A stretch of DNA of 64,000 nt from Nothopassalora personata (taxonomy: Eukaryota; Ascomycota; Dothideomycetes; Mycosphaerellales; Mycosphaerellaceae), in contig CM066294.1 of NCBI GenBank assembly GCA_033816765.1, positions 62,001 to 126,000 of the forward strand, written 5' to 3'. Positions 9,599 through 20,929 of the stretch are shown in pieces; position 1 is the first letter of the stretch; each line of letters begins with the position of its first letter. The position numbers and the translations under genes are program-made. Under the pieces are notes generated by a model. The model worked only from the letters and a program-made list of their open reading frames with translations. It searched no databases and was not told where the DNA came from.

Positions 9599-11184
9599 TT
9601 AGTCTTAGCTCGACTTAATCTCAACTCACTATCTAACTTAAATTAGTTCAACCTAAGACTTAAACCCACCGACTACGTAGCTACCCGACTAAACTAGCTT
9701 AACTTATCCTCGAATCAACCTATGCCCTACACCGAGCCGCCTAACTAGTACCTAGTCCTTGCTTATAACTACTACTACATCTATTCTACCCTACCCTACC
9801 CTATATCTACTCTACCTAAATCTCTCCCTTTTTTTACTCCTTAGTCGATCCCCTACCTATATCTCTACCTAGCTAGTAACGGTATAGTATAATTTCTCGA
9901 TATTCGGAAAGAAGGGAGGTAGTAGTAGTAGTTGTAGTACTAAACCCGTAGGCTAAACTAGTTGGTTAAACTAGTAGGTAGAATTTAGTATATTTAGGAA
10001 AATTAACTAGGGCTATAAGCAAGTTTTAGGGAGGAGAGGAGGAGGGGTTTAAAGTACTTAAGAAGACTTATTAGAGAAATCGTAGCTAGGAGGATATATA
10101 GGGTAGGGTAGGGTAGGAATTAGGTAGGAAGTATAGGGATAGAGAGAGGGAGAGGATAGTAGAGTAGAGTAGGGAATATTAGGAAACGTATAGGAAGTAG
10201 AAATTAGGAAGAAGGATAGGTAGGAGGAAGGACATAGGGAGAGGCGAGACGGGATAAGAAGAATCGTTGTTTTTTCACGAGGTATTAGCTATAGAGTATA
10301 ATAAAAAGTTAAGATAATTACTCGCGAAACTCTTCTTTAGAAGAGTCAGTAGGTTTTATTAGTCGAAAGAGTAGATGCTCTATTATAATTAATATAGAGT
10401 AGATTATAATAAAAGCTATATATAATAATCCTTTAGGGCTGCTTTATGCCTTTATCTCTCTCTCTTTCCGCCTTTCTCCTACTCTATACTTTTATTCCTC
10501 TCGCTCTCCTTTACGAGGATAGTTAGAGACAGTAGTACTACGAGTAGTAATAAGTAAAGTTAGTATAGTAACGCTTTAAGGAAAAAAGATAGGGGGGTAG
10601 GTAAAGTTAATTCCTTTTCTATAGCTTATCCTTCCTAATTAGTAATAACTTGTCTAGAGAGGATGCTTAACGAATATATTATACCGTGTAAGTCTCTAGA
10701 GAGGAAATTCCTTAACTAGGCTAACGGAATATTATATACTTATATGTCTCTATATGTATCTATGTCTATGTCTATATATGTCTAAGTAGTACTACTATTT
10801 AAGCAACACTAACATTATAGCTACACGTATCTAAGATGCTATGTACTTAATCCCTCCTTATTAACTTTAAAGAAAACCTTCCTTCCTTCCTACCTACCTA
10901 CTCTACTATATCTATCCCTATATCTAAATCCTCCTCTAAATCTAAAACCCTTAAGTGCCGTAGTAAGTTTTTTTCCGTAGCACGCAATTCCCTATATTAA
11001 CGCTTTCTCTCTTATACTAACTATATAAGGCGTCCTTAGCGGGCGGTAGCGTCTACTAGTAGACTCTAGGCGGGGTTTTAGGAGGGCTTAGTATAATTAT
11101 CGCCGTTATCGTTATTATTATTAATGTTAGGCGTTAATACTAGGGTATACGATTACCGAGCTAGTTTAGGTAAGCAGCTTAATA
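9599..11184. other. RIP-degraded AT-rich sequence, no gene
   Basis: TA-rich sequence with stops in all frames. A CT-rich block with (ACCCT)n at about 9785-9800 and a GA-rich block with (AGGGT)n at about 10098-10118 form a loose inverted pair. I recognise no domain. Confidence 0.5.
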
Positions 11185-11343
11185 GTTTATTTAGCGGTGA
11201 ATTACTCCTATAGGGACAATTATGTTGTTTATTATCCCTATAGGGACAATTATATAAAAATTACTCCTATAGGGACTTATAGAGATGCTAAATTACTACT
11301 ATAGGGACATATTATAGTAGTTGCTCTTTATAGCTTCTTTATA

Positions 11344-11402
11344 TACTACTGTTATTTAATATACTCTACTAGCTTATACAAGCATATTAAATAATAGTAG
11401 TA
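11344..11402. repeat. Internal inverted repeat (hairpin) in the TIR element
   Basis: The arms 11344-11362 and 11384-11402 pair at 18 of 19 positions, separated by 21 bases. This could fold as a stem-loop in the middle of the non-autonomous element. Confidence 0.7.
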
Positions 11403-11505
11403 CGTTTTAGTCCTAACGATAGGGCTTATTTAAGACATATAATACGGATATATAGTCGAGAGCCGACATTCGGAGCAATGTCGTTATACTATAGTACATT
11501 CAGTG

Positions 11506-11727
11506 TGTTAAATAAAGTAAATAAATAACTTAATTAATTGTTATTAATACTATCTATAGGTAAATAAGGTTATCCTTATATATCCTTCTACGCTAAGATG
11601 TACGTGTAAGTATTGAGTTATATAGTACGTAAGTAAATGCTATAGAACGCACTAGTAAACCCTATTACGTAGATAAATCCTACATACCGACGCCGATATA
11701 TCGGGGTAACGACGGCTAAATCTAATA
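11506..11727 (-). mobile_element. Solo LTR of the copia family found at 15395-27103
   Basis: It aligns along its length with the LTRs at 15395-15631 and 26868-27103: TGTTAAATAAA at one end, then the actagtaaaccctattacgt and cgacggctaaatcta blocks, ending CTAATA. It is 222 bp against 236-237 bp in the full element. No internal sequence follows. I could not find a matching 5-bp target duplication (cagtg versus tagca), so a deletion or later mutation is possible. Confidence 0.85.
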
Positions 11728-11926
11728 TAGCATCTATAGAAATAATAGTTAACTATATTATAGGTATAAAAATTTCACTTTTTACACCCTATAACATGCC
11801 CTAAGTTAAAGGCTAAAGATTGCTATAATGTGTCCCTATAGTAGTAATATAGTATCCCTATAAGTCCCTATAGTAGTAATTTCTAATATAATTGTCCCTA
11901 TAGGAGTAATTTACCGGTTTGTTTAG

Positions 11927-14900
11927 AGTAACTCTAGCTTTAGATTTGGATTTAACCTAGTTGTCTTAATACTTGTATCTAGATTATACTTAATCGCGGA
12001 TACGGGCTTAGCTACGCGGTCCCTAGTCCTCTTTACTCTTTACTTTCCCTTTCTCTTATCTTCGCCTATACCTATACTTATAATAAGGTCCCACCTCTAA
12101 TTATTACCTCCTAACGGCGTACCTTACGCTAGTATATTCCCTATCTCTTTCATTTTCTCCTTACCCTCCTTTATTTTATCCTCTTACTCTAATATAGCCT
12201 CCTTCTATAACCTAAATGCTATCTTTACTAAGACCTCTATACCGCTATACGCCCCCTTCGGTACGGATATTACTATTTACGCTAGGGAGCTTCTTAATAT
12301 ACTTTATAACTCTACTTAACACCTACTACACTATATTACCTTGCTTACTAGCGTAGAGTAAGCCCCTACGGTAGGTTAATTCTCGTAGGAGGCGTAGGGT
12401 ATAGGAGGACGTAAGTACTACCGAGACGACGGAGAGGGTAGAAGTCGTCGAGGAACTTCGTCTCGAGTTTCTTTAATACTACGCTATAGGTCGATCTAGT
12501 AGGGACGATTTTATCTATACTACGAGCTACGTGTCTTACATAGTTAGGTAGCGTAAGAGTAGTAGTCCGATAAGTAAAGTTAACTTCTCTAGCCTAGTCG
12601 TAGGACTAGAGCGGATTAAGCGAGGATAAGGATAAGGACGAGTTATTAGGTAGATACTACTAGGCGAGTAGTTTAGGCGAGGAGGTTTAGCGAGGAGGTT
12701 TAAGACTACTGTATAGAAAGGGTAGAGTATCGTATTAACGTATACGTTACTAAGGCTATTAGGCGCGTAAAAGCTATAGAGCTAAGCTACTAAGGTTATA
12801 GATATATATATCTTTATACTAGTACTCTTATTAGTAGAGCTTATATAGGTATATAGTGTTTTAATACTTCTCTCGAGAGCCGGTATACGGGTTAGGAGAC
12901 CGTTAAGCTAGGTAAGAAAGAGTTAGGACCTATATATAGCCTAGGTCTAATAGAAAGATCTAATAACTTACTAAGACATTATAGCTATAATACTACGTCT
13001 AAGCTTAGGGCCGAAGTCGAGTAGATGTCCTGCCGTCTCCTTTTACTAGCTACTAATTAGCGTATAGTTATAGCTAGACTTACTACCGCTATACTTTAGT
13101 CTTAGATAACGTCGAAGGCCCGTAGATTTCTAGATAAATGTTGCTACGCTATAGAAAGAGTCTTCTTACGGGTTAAGATATAGCTAATATAAGGCCTCTA
13201 ACGTATAATAGTAGAGGGAGTAAGTATCTATAAAGCTAATTTAGGTGTCGGTAAGGAGAGGAATTACTATACTAAATAGCTTCGTACGGCGTAAAAGGAG
13301 TCTTAGCTAGGACGGTAAGCTAAGTAGTAGCGATAGAGGTAGTATAGTAGTCTACACGCCTAAAGAGCTAAGGACGACGAGACGAATAGTAACTATATAG
13401 CCGCTAAGGCTATTACGAGGCGAAAGTACTAGGACCGCGATAGTTCGCTACGGTTATTAGTGTCTTTACGGTAACTACGACGGCGAGTCTTACTTTCTAT
13501 AGTATAATGCTAACGCGGTACTATCGTCTACGGTAGGAGATACGCCTACTTTTCGTACGCTTCCCTATTATTCCGGAGGTAATGTAGCTATATAGAAATC
13601 TCTCTCGTACCTTCCTAGCTACTAGTCGCCGGCTTTCTTATCGCTCTAGAGCTAGTATAGCCGTATAAGTGTTTCTACCGTAACTCTCTCTAGCTATTAT
13701 CTACCGCCTATCGTTCTAGAGGTAGTGTAGCTATCTTATATCTCCTCTATACTCTTAATAACCTACTCTTCGCCGGCTACTATATTCCTCTAATGCTATT
13801 ACGAACGCGCTTCTATCTCTCCCTCTACTACCTACTTACTCGCTAGTGTTTGTAATAGCTTCCGCTTACGCTTCTTTCTCCCCTCCTCTCCCTTCTTCCC
13901 TATCTTCTACTCCTTCTTTCTCGACTTCTCTAGTATATACGTCTTTAGATTGTTATTTATCGGTTCAACACCGTTTCGCTTGTCTAGGCACCTTCGTAGT
14001 AGATCAACTTACTTATTGGCTCGTACATTAGTTATTATTTAGCGGCGGCCGGGACTATTATTATTACGTTATAGGAAGTAATAGGTATAGGTTAAGGTTA
14101 AGAGTTAAGGTAGGCGGAGACTATTAGGTATATAGTAGAACTAAGTTAAGAAGAAAGATTAATATACCTAATCAATACTTTATAGATAGTCTACTAGACG
14201 AAACTAGTATTTATACTACTACGTAGCATAATCCGAGCAGTTATAATATAGTTAACATAAAGACGATCTAGCTTTAGTTTACGGACATTCGTATCGTAAA
14301 CTATTCCCTTAAACATTCTATAAGCTATTAGTATTAATTACTAAGGAAAACGTACAATCTATTTATAGTATAATTACCTAATAAGACCGGTTAATCTACT
14401 AAGTAATGCCTACTTATCTATACACGGTAGATAGTGTAGAGTAGTATAGAGGGTAGGCTATTCGTTATTATAACCTATAAGTAGTTCTAGCTTCACGATC
14501 GTACTCGACGTTATTATCTTTAGAGACCGGACCTACTATAATCGTAGCGCTTCATTCCCTAGCTATTGTCTAAGCTACTACTTAAACATAAAGTTCTATA
14601 TAATATCTACAACCTCTACGACTAGCTTACCCTCTATAAAGAGTATCCGTAGTAATTAGTACCGGTATCGATATAACGCCTACTAGTTAAAAAACTATCC
14701 TACTACTAGGATTCGTATTCGGTATAACGGCCCTAGTATGGTTTATAAGCTAGTCGTTACCTCTAGCTATAGTTATCTCGATAACGATAGTATGGCGCTA
14801 GGCCGGCGTAAGTTTATTAACCTATAGATGATGTTAAACGTAGCGAGTCTTACGTACGTAGTCGTAGTAAGGTAAGTGTAGAGGACGCTTATCTACATTA

Positions 14901-15389
14901 TAATCATAGGCCTAGCTCTAGTCTAAAAGAGGTCTCTAAATACTAAGGTAAGTGCCTTAATAAAGTAAGTATAGATAGATTATAGTAAAAGCTAAATTCG
15001 CGGCTAGACCGGATTAATAATGTAAACCCTAGCTATACTGTAGTAAAGTGTAACTACTAGAATTATAGATAGTACATTAGCTACACCCTCGAAGCTCTAA
15101 AAGTTATAGTAGACACAAGTCTATAGCTCGATATAACACCTCTATAGGAGGTAAAGCACGTAGGTATAATAGGCTATCTATCTCGTTCTACTAAAGAAGG
15201 AGTCTCGAGAGTAATCTAGTACCGAGGCTTCCTTACGAGTAGCCTTAGTCTAGAATCTCCTTAATCGTAATATCTATATTACTAGCGTTACTCTTTTTTA
15301 GACGATTATCCTACATTCTATAGGTAGCGAAGGTACAACTAAGATTACACTTACTTATAGTAGTTTAGGCTATTAGACCTAAAGCGTAT
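11927..15389. other. RIP-degraded sequence of unknown origin
   Basis: Stops fall in every frame, mainly TAG. The plus strand about 14640-15360 still reads as a plausible protein if TAG is taken as Gln or Trp, but I recognise no family. A three-unit 70-73 bp repeat lies at 13576-13791. A 61-codon plus frame at 13846-14031 is serine-rich and unconvincing. Confidence 0.45.
13576..13791. repeat. Three diverged tandem units of 70-73 bp
   Basis: The units start at 13576, 13649 and 13719 with gaggtaatgtagcta, gagctagtatagccg and gaggtagtgtagcta. They share a central ctctc...taa segment and a tail containing cgccggct or ccgcctatcg. They are strongly diverged, much of it C/T and G/A change. Confidence 0.6.
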
Positions 15390-15631
15390 AAAGGTATTAA
15401 ATAAATAAGTAAGAAGTAAAGTAACCGAATAACTTAATTGCTTATTGTTAATACTATCTATAAATAAATAAGGGTGTCCTTATATACCCTTCTATACTAA
15501 GGAGTGCGCGTAAGTATTAACTTACATCGTATATAAGTGAATGCTATAGAGTGTACTAGTAAACCCTATTACGTAGATAAATCCTATATACCGACGCTAA
15601 TATATTAGGCTAGCGACGGCTAAATCTAACA

Positions 15632-18600
15632 CTCCCCCTACTTTAGACTAGCCCCTAAAGGTAGTACGAAGTACTATATTGTTATCGCCGTCCCCATATC
15701 GCTATCGCTAGTAAGTACTAGCTATTTTATCCTCCTCGGCAATACTAGAAGCTTAGTAGTATTAGTAATATACTTTTACTTACTAAGGGGCTTTATTAAG
15801 AAGTTAGTAAGCTACTCGATAGTCGGGATATAGGTAATCTTAACTTGTTTAGCTTCGTATTACTCTTGGACAAAATGTGCTATAATATTAATATACTTTG
15901 TCCTAGCGTAGAATTCTAGGTTCTTTACTAAAGCTATACTTACTTTATTATCTTCGTAGATTATCGTAGGGGTCCTAAGATCCTTAGGAGACATATAGCC
16001 TATTTGTTCTAGGAAAGAATAAATATAAATTACCTCTTTTATAGCGTAGGCTAGAGCTAGGTATTCCGCTTCTATAGTAGACGTAGATACTAATCTTTGT
16101 AGCTTAGAGGACTAAGATATAGGTACCCTTACTAGTATAGACGTATATCCTATTATAGACAGTCTAGAAATGTCTACTCCGTAGTCTAAATCTAAATATA
16201 GGTACGGTAGGTTATTACTATTTAGTTAAAAGATAACAGCACTATCCTAAGTATCGGCTAAGTACTTAAGGTAATAGATACCTCCCTCGAAGTATCGATT
16301 TGCCGGGTTATACGCGTATTAGCTTAGTCTTTATGTCGTAAAAGATACGTCTATTCTAGACGCTCTTACTAGCTAATTCAATTTCCCAACGAGGGTTTAG
16401 TATTTAGAGGCGTCGGATAAGCCTTCTTTAGGCTCTTTAGGCGTAAGATTTGAGTACCCCTTTACCGGTATAGGTATACTAAAGGTAGTATCTATATCGA
16501 GGCTAAGATCCCTAAGTGTATTTTTAATATAATACTTTTAATCGAGGCGTATAGACCCGTCCTTACTATAGGATATTCAGTAACCTAGAAGTAGTATTAC
16601 TAGGCCTCCGTCCTTTATCTCGAAGCGCTCGGTAAGTGCCTTCTTAAGCAGTAGTAGTATTTTTTCGTCTTTTGCTAAAATAAGTAAATCGTCTACGTAT
16701 AGGGCAACTATAATAGTATACCCTTTATTAACGAAGATAGAATAATTGGCGGGGATAGCGTAGAGTTCGTAGTCGGCGAAGAAATCCGTAATAGTCTTAC
16801 TCTAAACTCGGCCGCTTTACTTTAGGTCCGGGACACCTTTATTTAATTTTAGGCATCTCTCCTCTTTACCGGCTCTCCGGAAGTCTCGTATCCTTTGGGA
16901 ATAGATAGATAAACGTCCTCGGTAAGCTCTCCTAGTAGATAGGCTCTAACAACGTCCATTTAATGTGCTATATAGCCTCGTAAGGCCGTAATAGCTAGAA
17001 GAAGTTATAGGCTTTCTAAACGGACTACGGGGCTAAAGGTCTTAAAGTAATCGATTACGTATCGTTACGTAAACCCTCTTACTACTAGACGTGCTTTAAA
17101 TTTGTCTCGTTGTCCGGTAGGTAAGGTCTTTACCTTAAAAACTCATTTTAGAACTACGAGGTTTATATTACTAGGTATATCTTATTCGGTCTAAGTTCCG
17201 GTTGAATCTAAGGACTTAAAGTGGTCCTTAATAGCGTCTTACTATTCCCTAGCGTAGTCGCCTTTTATAGCCTCATTATAGGTCCTAGGGGTAGGTATTT
17301 TATAGGCCTTCTTATAGTTAACTAGCCGTAATTCTTCTATCAGACGTCCCGGGCGTCGTACAACTCGTGTAGACCTTCGGGGGTGGTCTTATCATTTGTC
17401 CGTAGTAGTTAAAGTAGTATTGTTAACTATAGTATCTTATAGGAAGGCCTATTCTCGACTTTCGCCTTATAGGGGGGCCTGTCCTCGCCCCTCTTTACCT
17501 ATTACTTCGCGGTCTTACTTGCTATCGCTATAGGACTCTATAGGGATATCTAATAGGTCGAAATCTAAGGCCTCCTTATCCTTATAGTCTAGTAAAGTAT
17601 ATATCTCCTTATAGACATTGTCTAGTTATAGATCGTTATATAACGACCTTTTATCGAATTCGAGAGAAGAGTATAGACCTACGGCTCTAGTTTAAGGGTT
17701 ATATACTCGATATTAATTAGTAGTCGAAGCGTAGCCTACGAATATACCGGTAAGTACGGTATTAGATAGCTTATCCCTCCTTTTTACCTTAGGGATATTA
17801 GGGTAATAAATACAACTAAAAACTCTTACGTATACTACCGTAGGTCGACGACTGCTATAAAGCTCTTCGGGGGTAACCTCTAGGTCCTTTATAGTTAACC
17901 GGTTTCGAAGGTAATAGGCTATATAGATAGCCTCGCCCTAAAGTTACTTAGGTAAACCGCTTTCGGAAAGCATTACCCTAGCGATAGTAATTAGGGTCCT
18001 ATTAAGTCATTCGGCGGTCCCGTTCTACTCCGGGGTATAAGGTATAGTAGGCTCGATAGTTATCTCTTTATACCCTTCGCCTAGCTTAATAAGTTCTACG
18101 GTATTATCGCGTTAAATAGCCCTTACTTTTGCGCCCGTCTCTCTCTTAACGTCTTGCTTCTAGGAGCTAAATTCCTTATAGACCTCGCTCTTATAGGTAT
18201 TCAGGCGGATCTAGGTTTTCTAGGAGTAATCATCCGTAATAGTAAGCATATAAAGGCGTCCCCCTATAGTAGAATACTTATACGGGCCCTAAAAATCAAT
18301 AAATACCCGTTCTAGTACTTTCGTAGACCTTTTCGCTTCTTGCCTATTTTATCTACGTATAGACTTAGTTAAGGCATAGGTCGGGTAAGCCTTATTAGTC
18401 CTCAATAGGTCCGGTAATCCTAGTAGGACTTTAGGGCTTTTAGGAGTCTTTCCTCCCCCGGGTGTCCTAGACAGCGATGCTAAAGCTCGGTTTAGCTATC
18501 TATAGTAGGTTTAGGCTTAAAAATAAGCCGTACCTATTTAGAGTGTCTTAGGACGTAGGAATTTCCCTCTCGTAGGGCTATTCCTAGCGTAACTCCTTTA

Positions 18601-19892
18601 CGGGTTATCATAGCCCCCTTCTTCTCGAATAGGGTAAGGATACCTCTATCGGCAAATTGCGTAATTGAAAGGAGGTTATATCGAAGCTTAGGGACGTATA
18701 GTACGTCCCGTATCTCGAGTATTTATTATCTAAAGGTAGGGTATATTATTCCGTAGCCCTTAACCTCTAGGGCACTACCGTCGGCTAGTCTAACCTCCGA
18801 ATCTTTCTCCTTAAAGTCGAAGAAGAAATTCCAATCGTAGGATATATACTTAGAAGCTCCGGAGTCTAGGGTAAAGATATTCGTATTAAATAAAGGTCCG
18901 TAAGTCGACTTATTTTCGTAAGCTAACTACGCTACGTAATTAGCGTCTTTAGGCGAGCCCTTGCCCGTCTTTTAGCCTTCGTCCCTTTTACGCTTATAAC
19001 AATGCTCCCCTTTATGTCCGGACTTCTTATAATAGGTACATTCGCCCTTAAATCTATTAGGGCGATTATCCTTCGTAGGGCTGTACTTTGCCTTTAGCTT
19101 AGTACCCCCCGTATATCGGGCTAAGTCGTCCTCCTTAGACGGCTTCTTAAGCTCTAGTTTAACGTCCCTAAGTCTAGGGACTAAGTCTTTAAAGGGAATC
19201 TTTAAAAGGCCTATAGCCTTAATAGCCGTTCGAAAATTATCGTATTTGTCGGGTAGGTATCCTAATAGGATACTCTTTTTTATAGTATCGGTAGGCGCTT
19301 TTTCGCTATTTATAACGCGTATTTCGTTTACGAGTTACGTTAACTACGAGGCCGTAATATTAATAGTAGAACCCGCGGTATAGTTATAGAACTTCGTAAG
19401 TAGGTTTAAAGCTCTTTCTCTACACTTATCGTTAAATATATTGCCTCGAGTTTATCGAGGGCTTCTTTTAGGTCGCGTAGACCTATTAAGTATACTCTCT
19501 TAGTACCCGTAAGTGCTTTAATAGTAGAAATAGCACTAGCTTTTTTTCGTCTATTTCCTTCTCTCTAGTATCCCCCTTCCCTTTATAGACCTCCTAGAGT
19601 CTCTTCCCTCTTAGGAAGTCCTCTAGTAAGTTAATCTACATCGGATAATTAGTATCCGATAGGATAGGGAAGCCTTTAGGCGTAATGGTAGTAGCGTTAT
19701 AGGTTTTATCGGCTATTTTCTCGGTAACCGGTAGTTGTATCGTAGATCCAATTATAGATTCGGAATCGTCGGGGTTAAAATATCCTATTGCGAATATATT
19801 GCCGTTTTATATAGCGAAATACCTATAGTATCTACTGTTCTACCGTACTAGGCTCGGTAATTATAGGCTAGAATTCGAGAGGTAACGTTAGA
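15632..19892 (-). pseudogene. Copia H gag-pol remnant
   Basis: Minus-strand remnants can be read in order. The CCHC zinc knuckle is at about 18990-19045 with one cysteine turned to tyrosine. The protease LDSGAS is at about 18846-18870. The integrase region is about 17600-18400. The reverse transcriptase YVDDLL is at about 16682-16702. The RNase H STIEAEYLAL is at about 16041-16080. Domain order (protease-integrase-RT-RNase H) identifies Ty1/copia. Stops are almost all TAG at former CAG or TGG codons. The gypsy insertion at 19898 separates this from the last 90 bp before the 5' LTR. Confidence 0.9.
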
Positions 19893-20370
19893 TAGAGTGT
19901 TATTGTCTCGTTCCAGGGCTAGTCTCAAAGGAGAGATAAGTCAAGTCACGTGGCGGTATTCTTTAGAGAGGCTGAAGTAAGCTAAGCGAAGATAAATGAT
20001 AGGAATGAGAGTTGTATTCCAATTAGTGAGATAGTAACATGAGTTGAACGCATCAGAACCATAAGGGTTTCTAGCGTTCCTAAATATAAAGAGATTCTCG
20101 GCGTAGAGCCTATAGCTTAGTATAATCACCTTAATTAGTCCTACTAAGCACACTAATCACACTAATCAGTTCGTAGAGTGATTAGTGTCACGTGCGTCTA
20201 GGTGATTAGTATTACGTGTATCTAAGTAGTTAGTATTACGTGTGTCTAGTCGGGCCGCTGTTTAGACTAAACCGTAACACCATCCCCCTTCTAGCCTAGC
20301 TTAGTCCCTTAAGCTTACTTATGACGAACGGCATCCTCTATGTATTCGCGTATAGCTTCTTTCATTTGCG

Positions 20371-20928
20371 ATGCCTATCTACTAACGTCCTTCTAGTACC
20401 ATCCGTCGCCGCCGTCTTTACGAGTTCGTCGAATCCGCGGGAGAAGTTATAGTTAAGAAATGCTTAATGTGTGAAAAGCATAGTCGCGTGTGCAAGGTGC
20501 ACATTCGTTCCGGGAAATGTAGTAAGTGTCTTCGTCGCGGCTAAAGGTGCGACGTAAGGGTGACTTAGTCGAAGTTTAAGCGGTTAGTAGAGGAGAAGGC
20601 TCGTCTCCGTTAGAAAATCCAGGAGTCTCGGTCCGCTTAGGAGGAGGCGATACGGGTTCACGAGAAGGCTCTCGAGGATCTGAAGATTGCTCGCGCGCGC
20701 GAGGAGCGCTTACGTTAGTAGATAGATCTAGTAGATCGTCGTGCCGAGGAGGCGATTTCCGTCGAGGAAAGGGAGATCGAGGAGCAGGAGATAGAAGAGG
20801 CTTCTCTACTTCCTTCGGATATCCCTTGTAAGGGTCTAGCCCTCAACTTATTACTAGGCACATAGGGTGCTATTAAAGGTCTCGGTAACGAGTTCTAGGA
20901 GGTGCCCGAACTACTCCCCGCGGGTTAA
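20371..20928 (+). pseudogene. Antisense frame in gypsy I: Zn2Cys6-like cluster plus coiled coil
   Basis: The frame is 186 codons from ATG to TAA, opposite in direction to gag-pol. It lies between the pol 3' end (chromodomain near 20996-21066) and the polypurine tract and 3' LTR. Nine internal stops (seven TAG, two TAA) all sit where CAG, CAA or TGG would be restored, and no frameshift is needed. Cysteines at codons 31, 34, 41, 50, 53 and 60 give C-x2-C-x6-C-x8-C-x2-C-x6-C, the spacing of fungal Zn2Cys6 binuclear clusters. The second half (KCSKCLRRG) also resembles those proteins. Codons about 70-155 are rich in Glu, Arg, Lys, Ala and Leu in heptad-like order, a likely coiled coil. Cluster followed by coiled coil is the layout of GAL4-type regulators. 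A role in regulating the element, or capture of a host gene, is inference. The frame is tail-to-tail with pol. Confidence 0.72.
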
Positions 20929-20929
20929 C

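Larger units (their letters stand above)
11185..11926. mobile_element. Non-autonomous TIR element (Mutator-like), interrupted
   Basis: The element is 11195-11916. Its ends are about 110-bp inverted repeats that start CGGTGAATTACTCC and end GGAGTAATTTACCG. Inside each TIR the motif ATTACTCCTATAGGGACA is repeated three to four times with variations. The flanks gtttatttag (11185-11194) and gtttgtttag (11917-11926) look like a 10-bp target duplication with one mismatch, which suits Mutator-like elements. No transposase frame is present. A solo copia LTR (11506-11727) sits inside, so the element itself was about 500 bp. It is a MITE-like derivative; the superfamily is inferred from TSD and TIR length only. 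Confidence 0.72.

Noticed and set aside
9780..10120. Telomere-like runs (ACCCT)n and (AGGGT)n
   Set aside because: The unit is five bases with only three or four copies, not TTAGGG, and lies inside decayed interspersed sequence. No evidence of a chromosome end.
19941..20153. 70-codon minus frame
   Set aside because: It lies entirely within the 5'-to-3' span of the left LTR of gypsy I and is matched by non-coding LTR sequence at 26433-26646.
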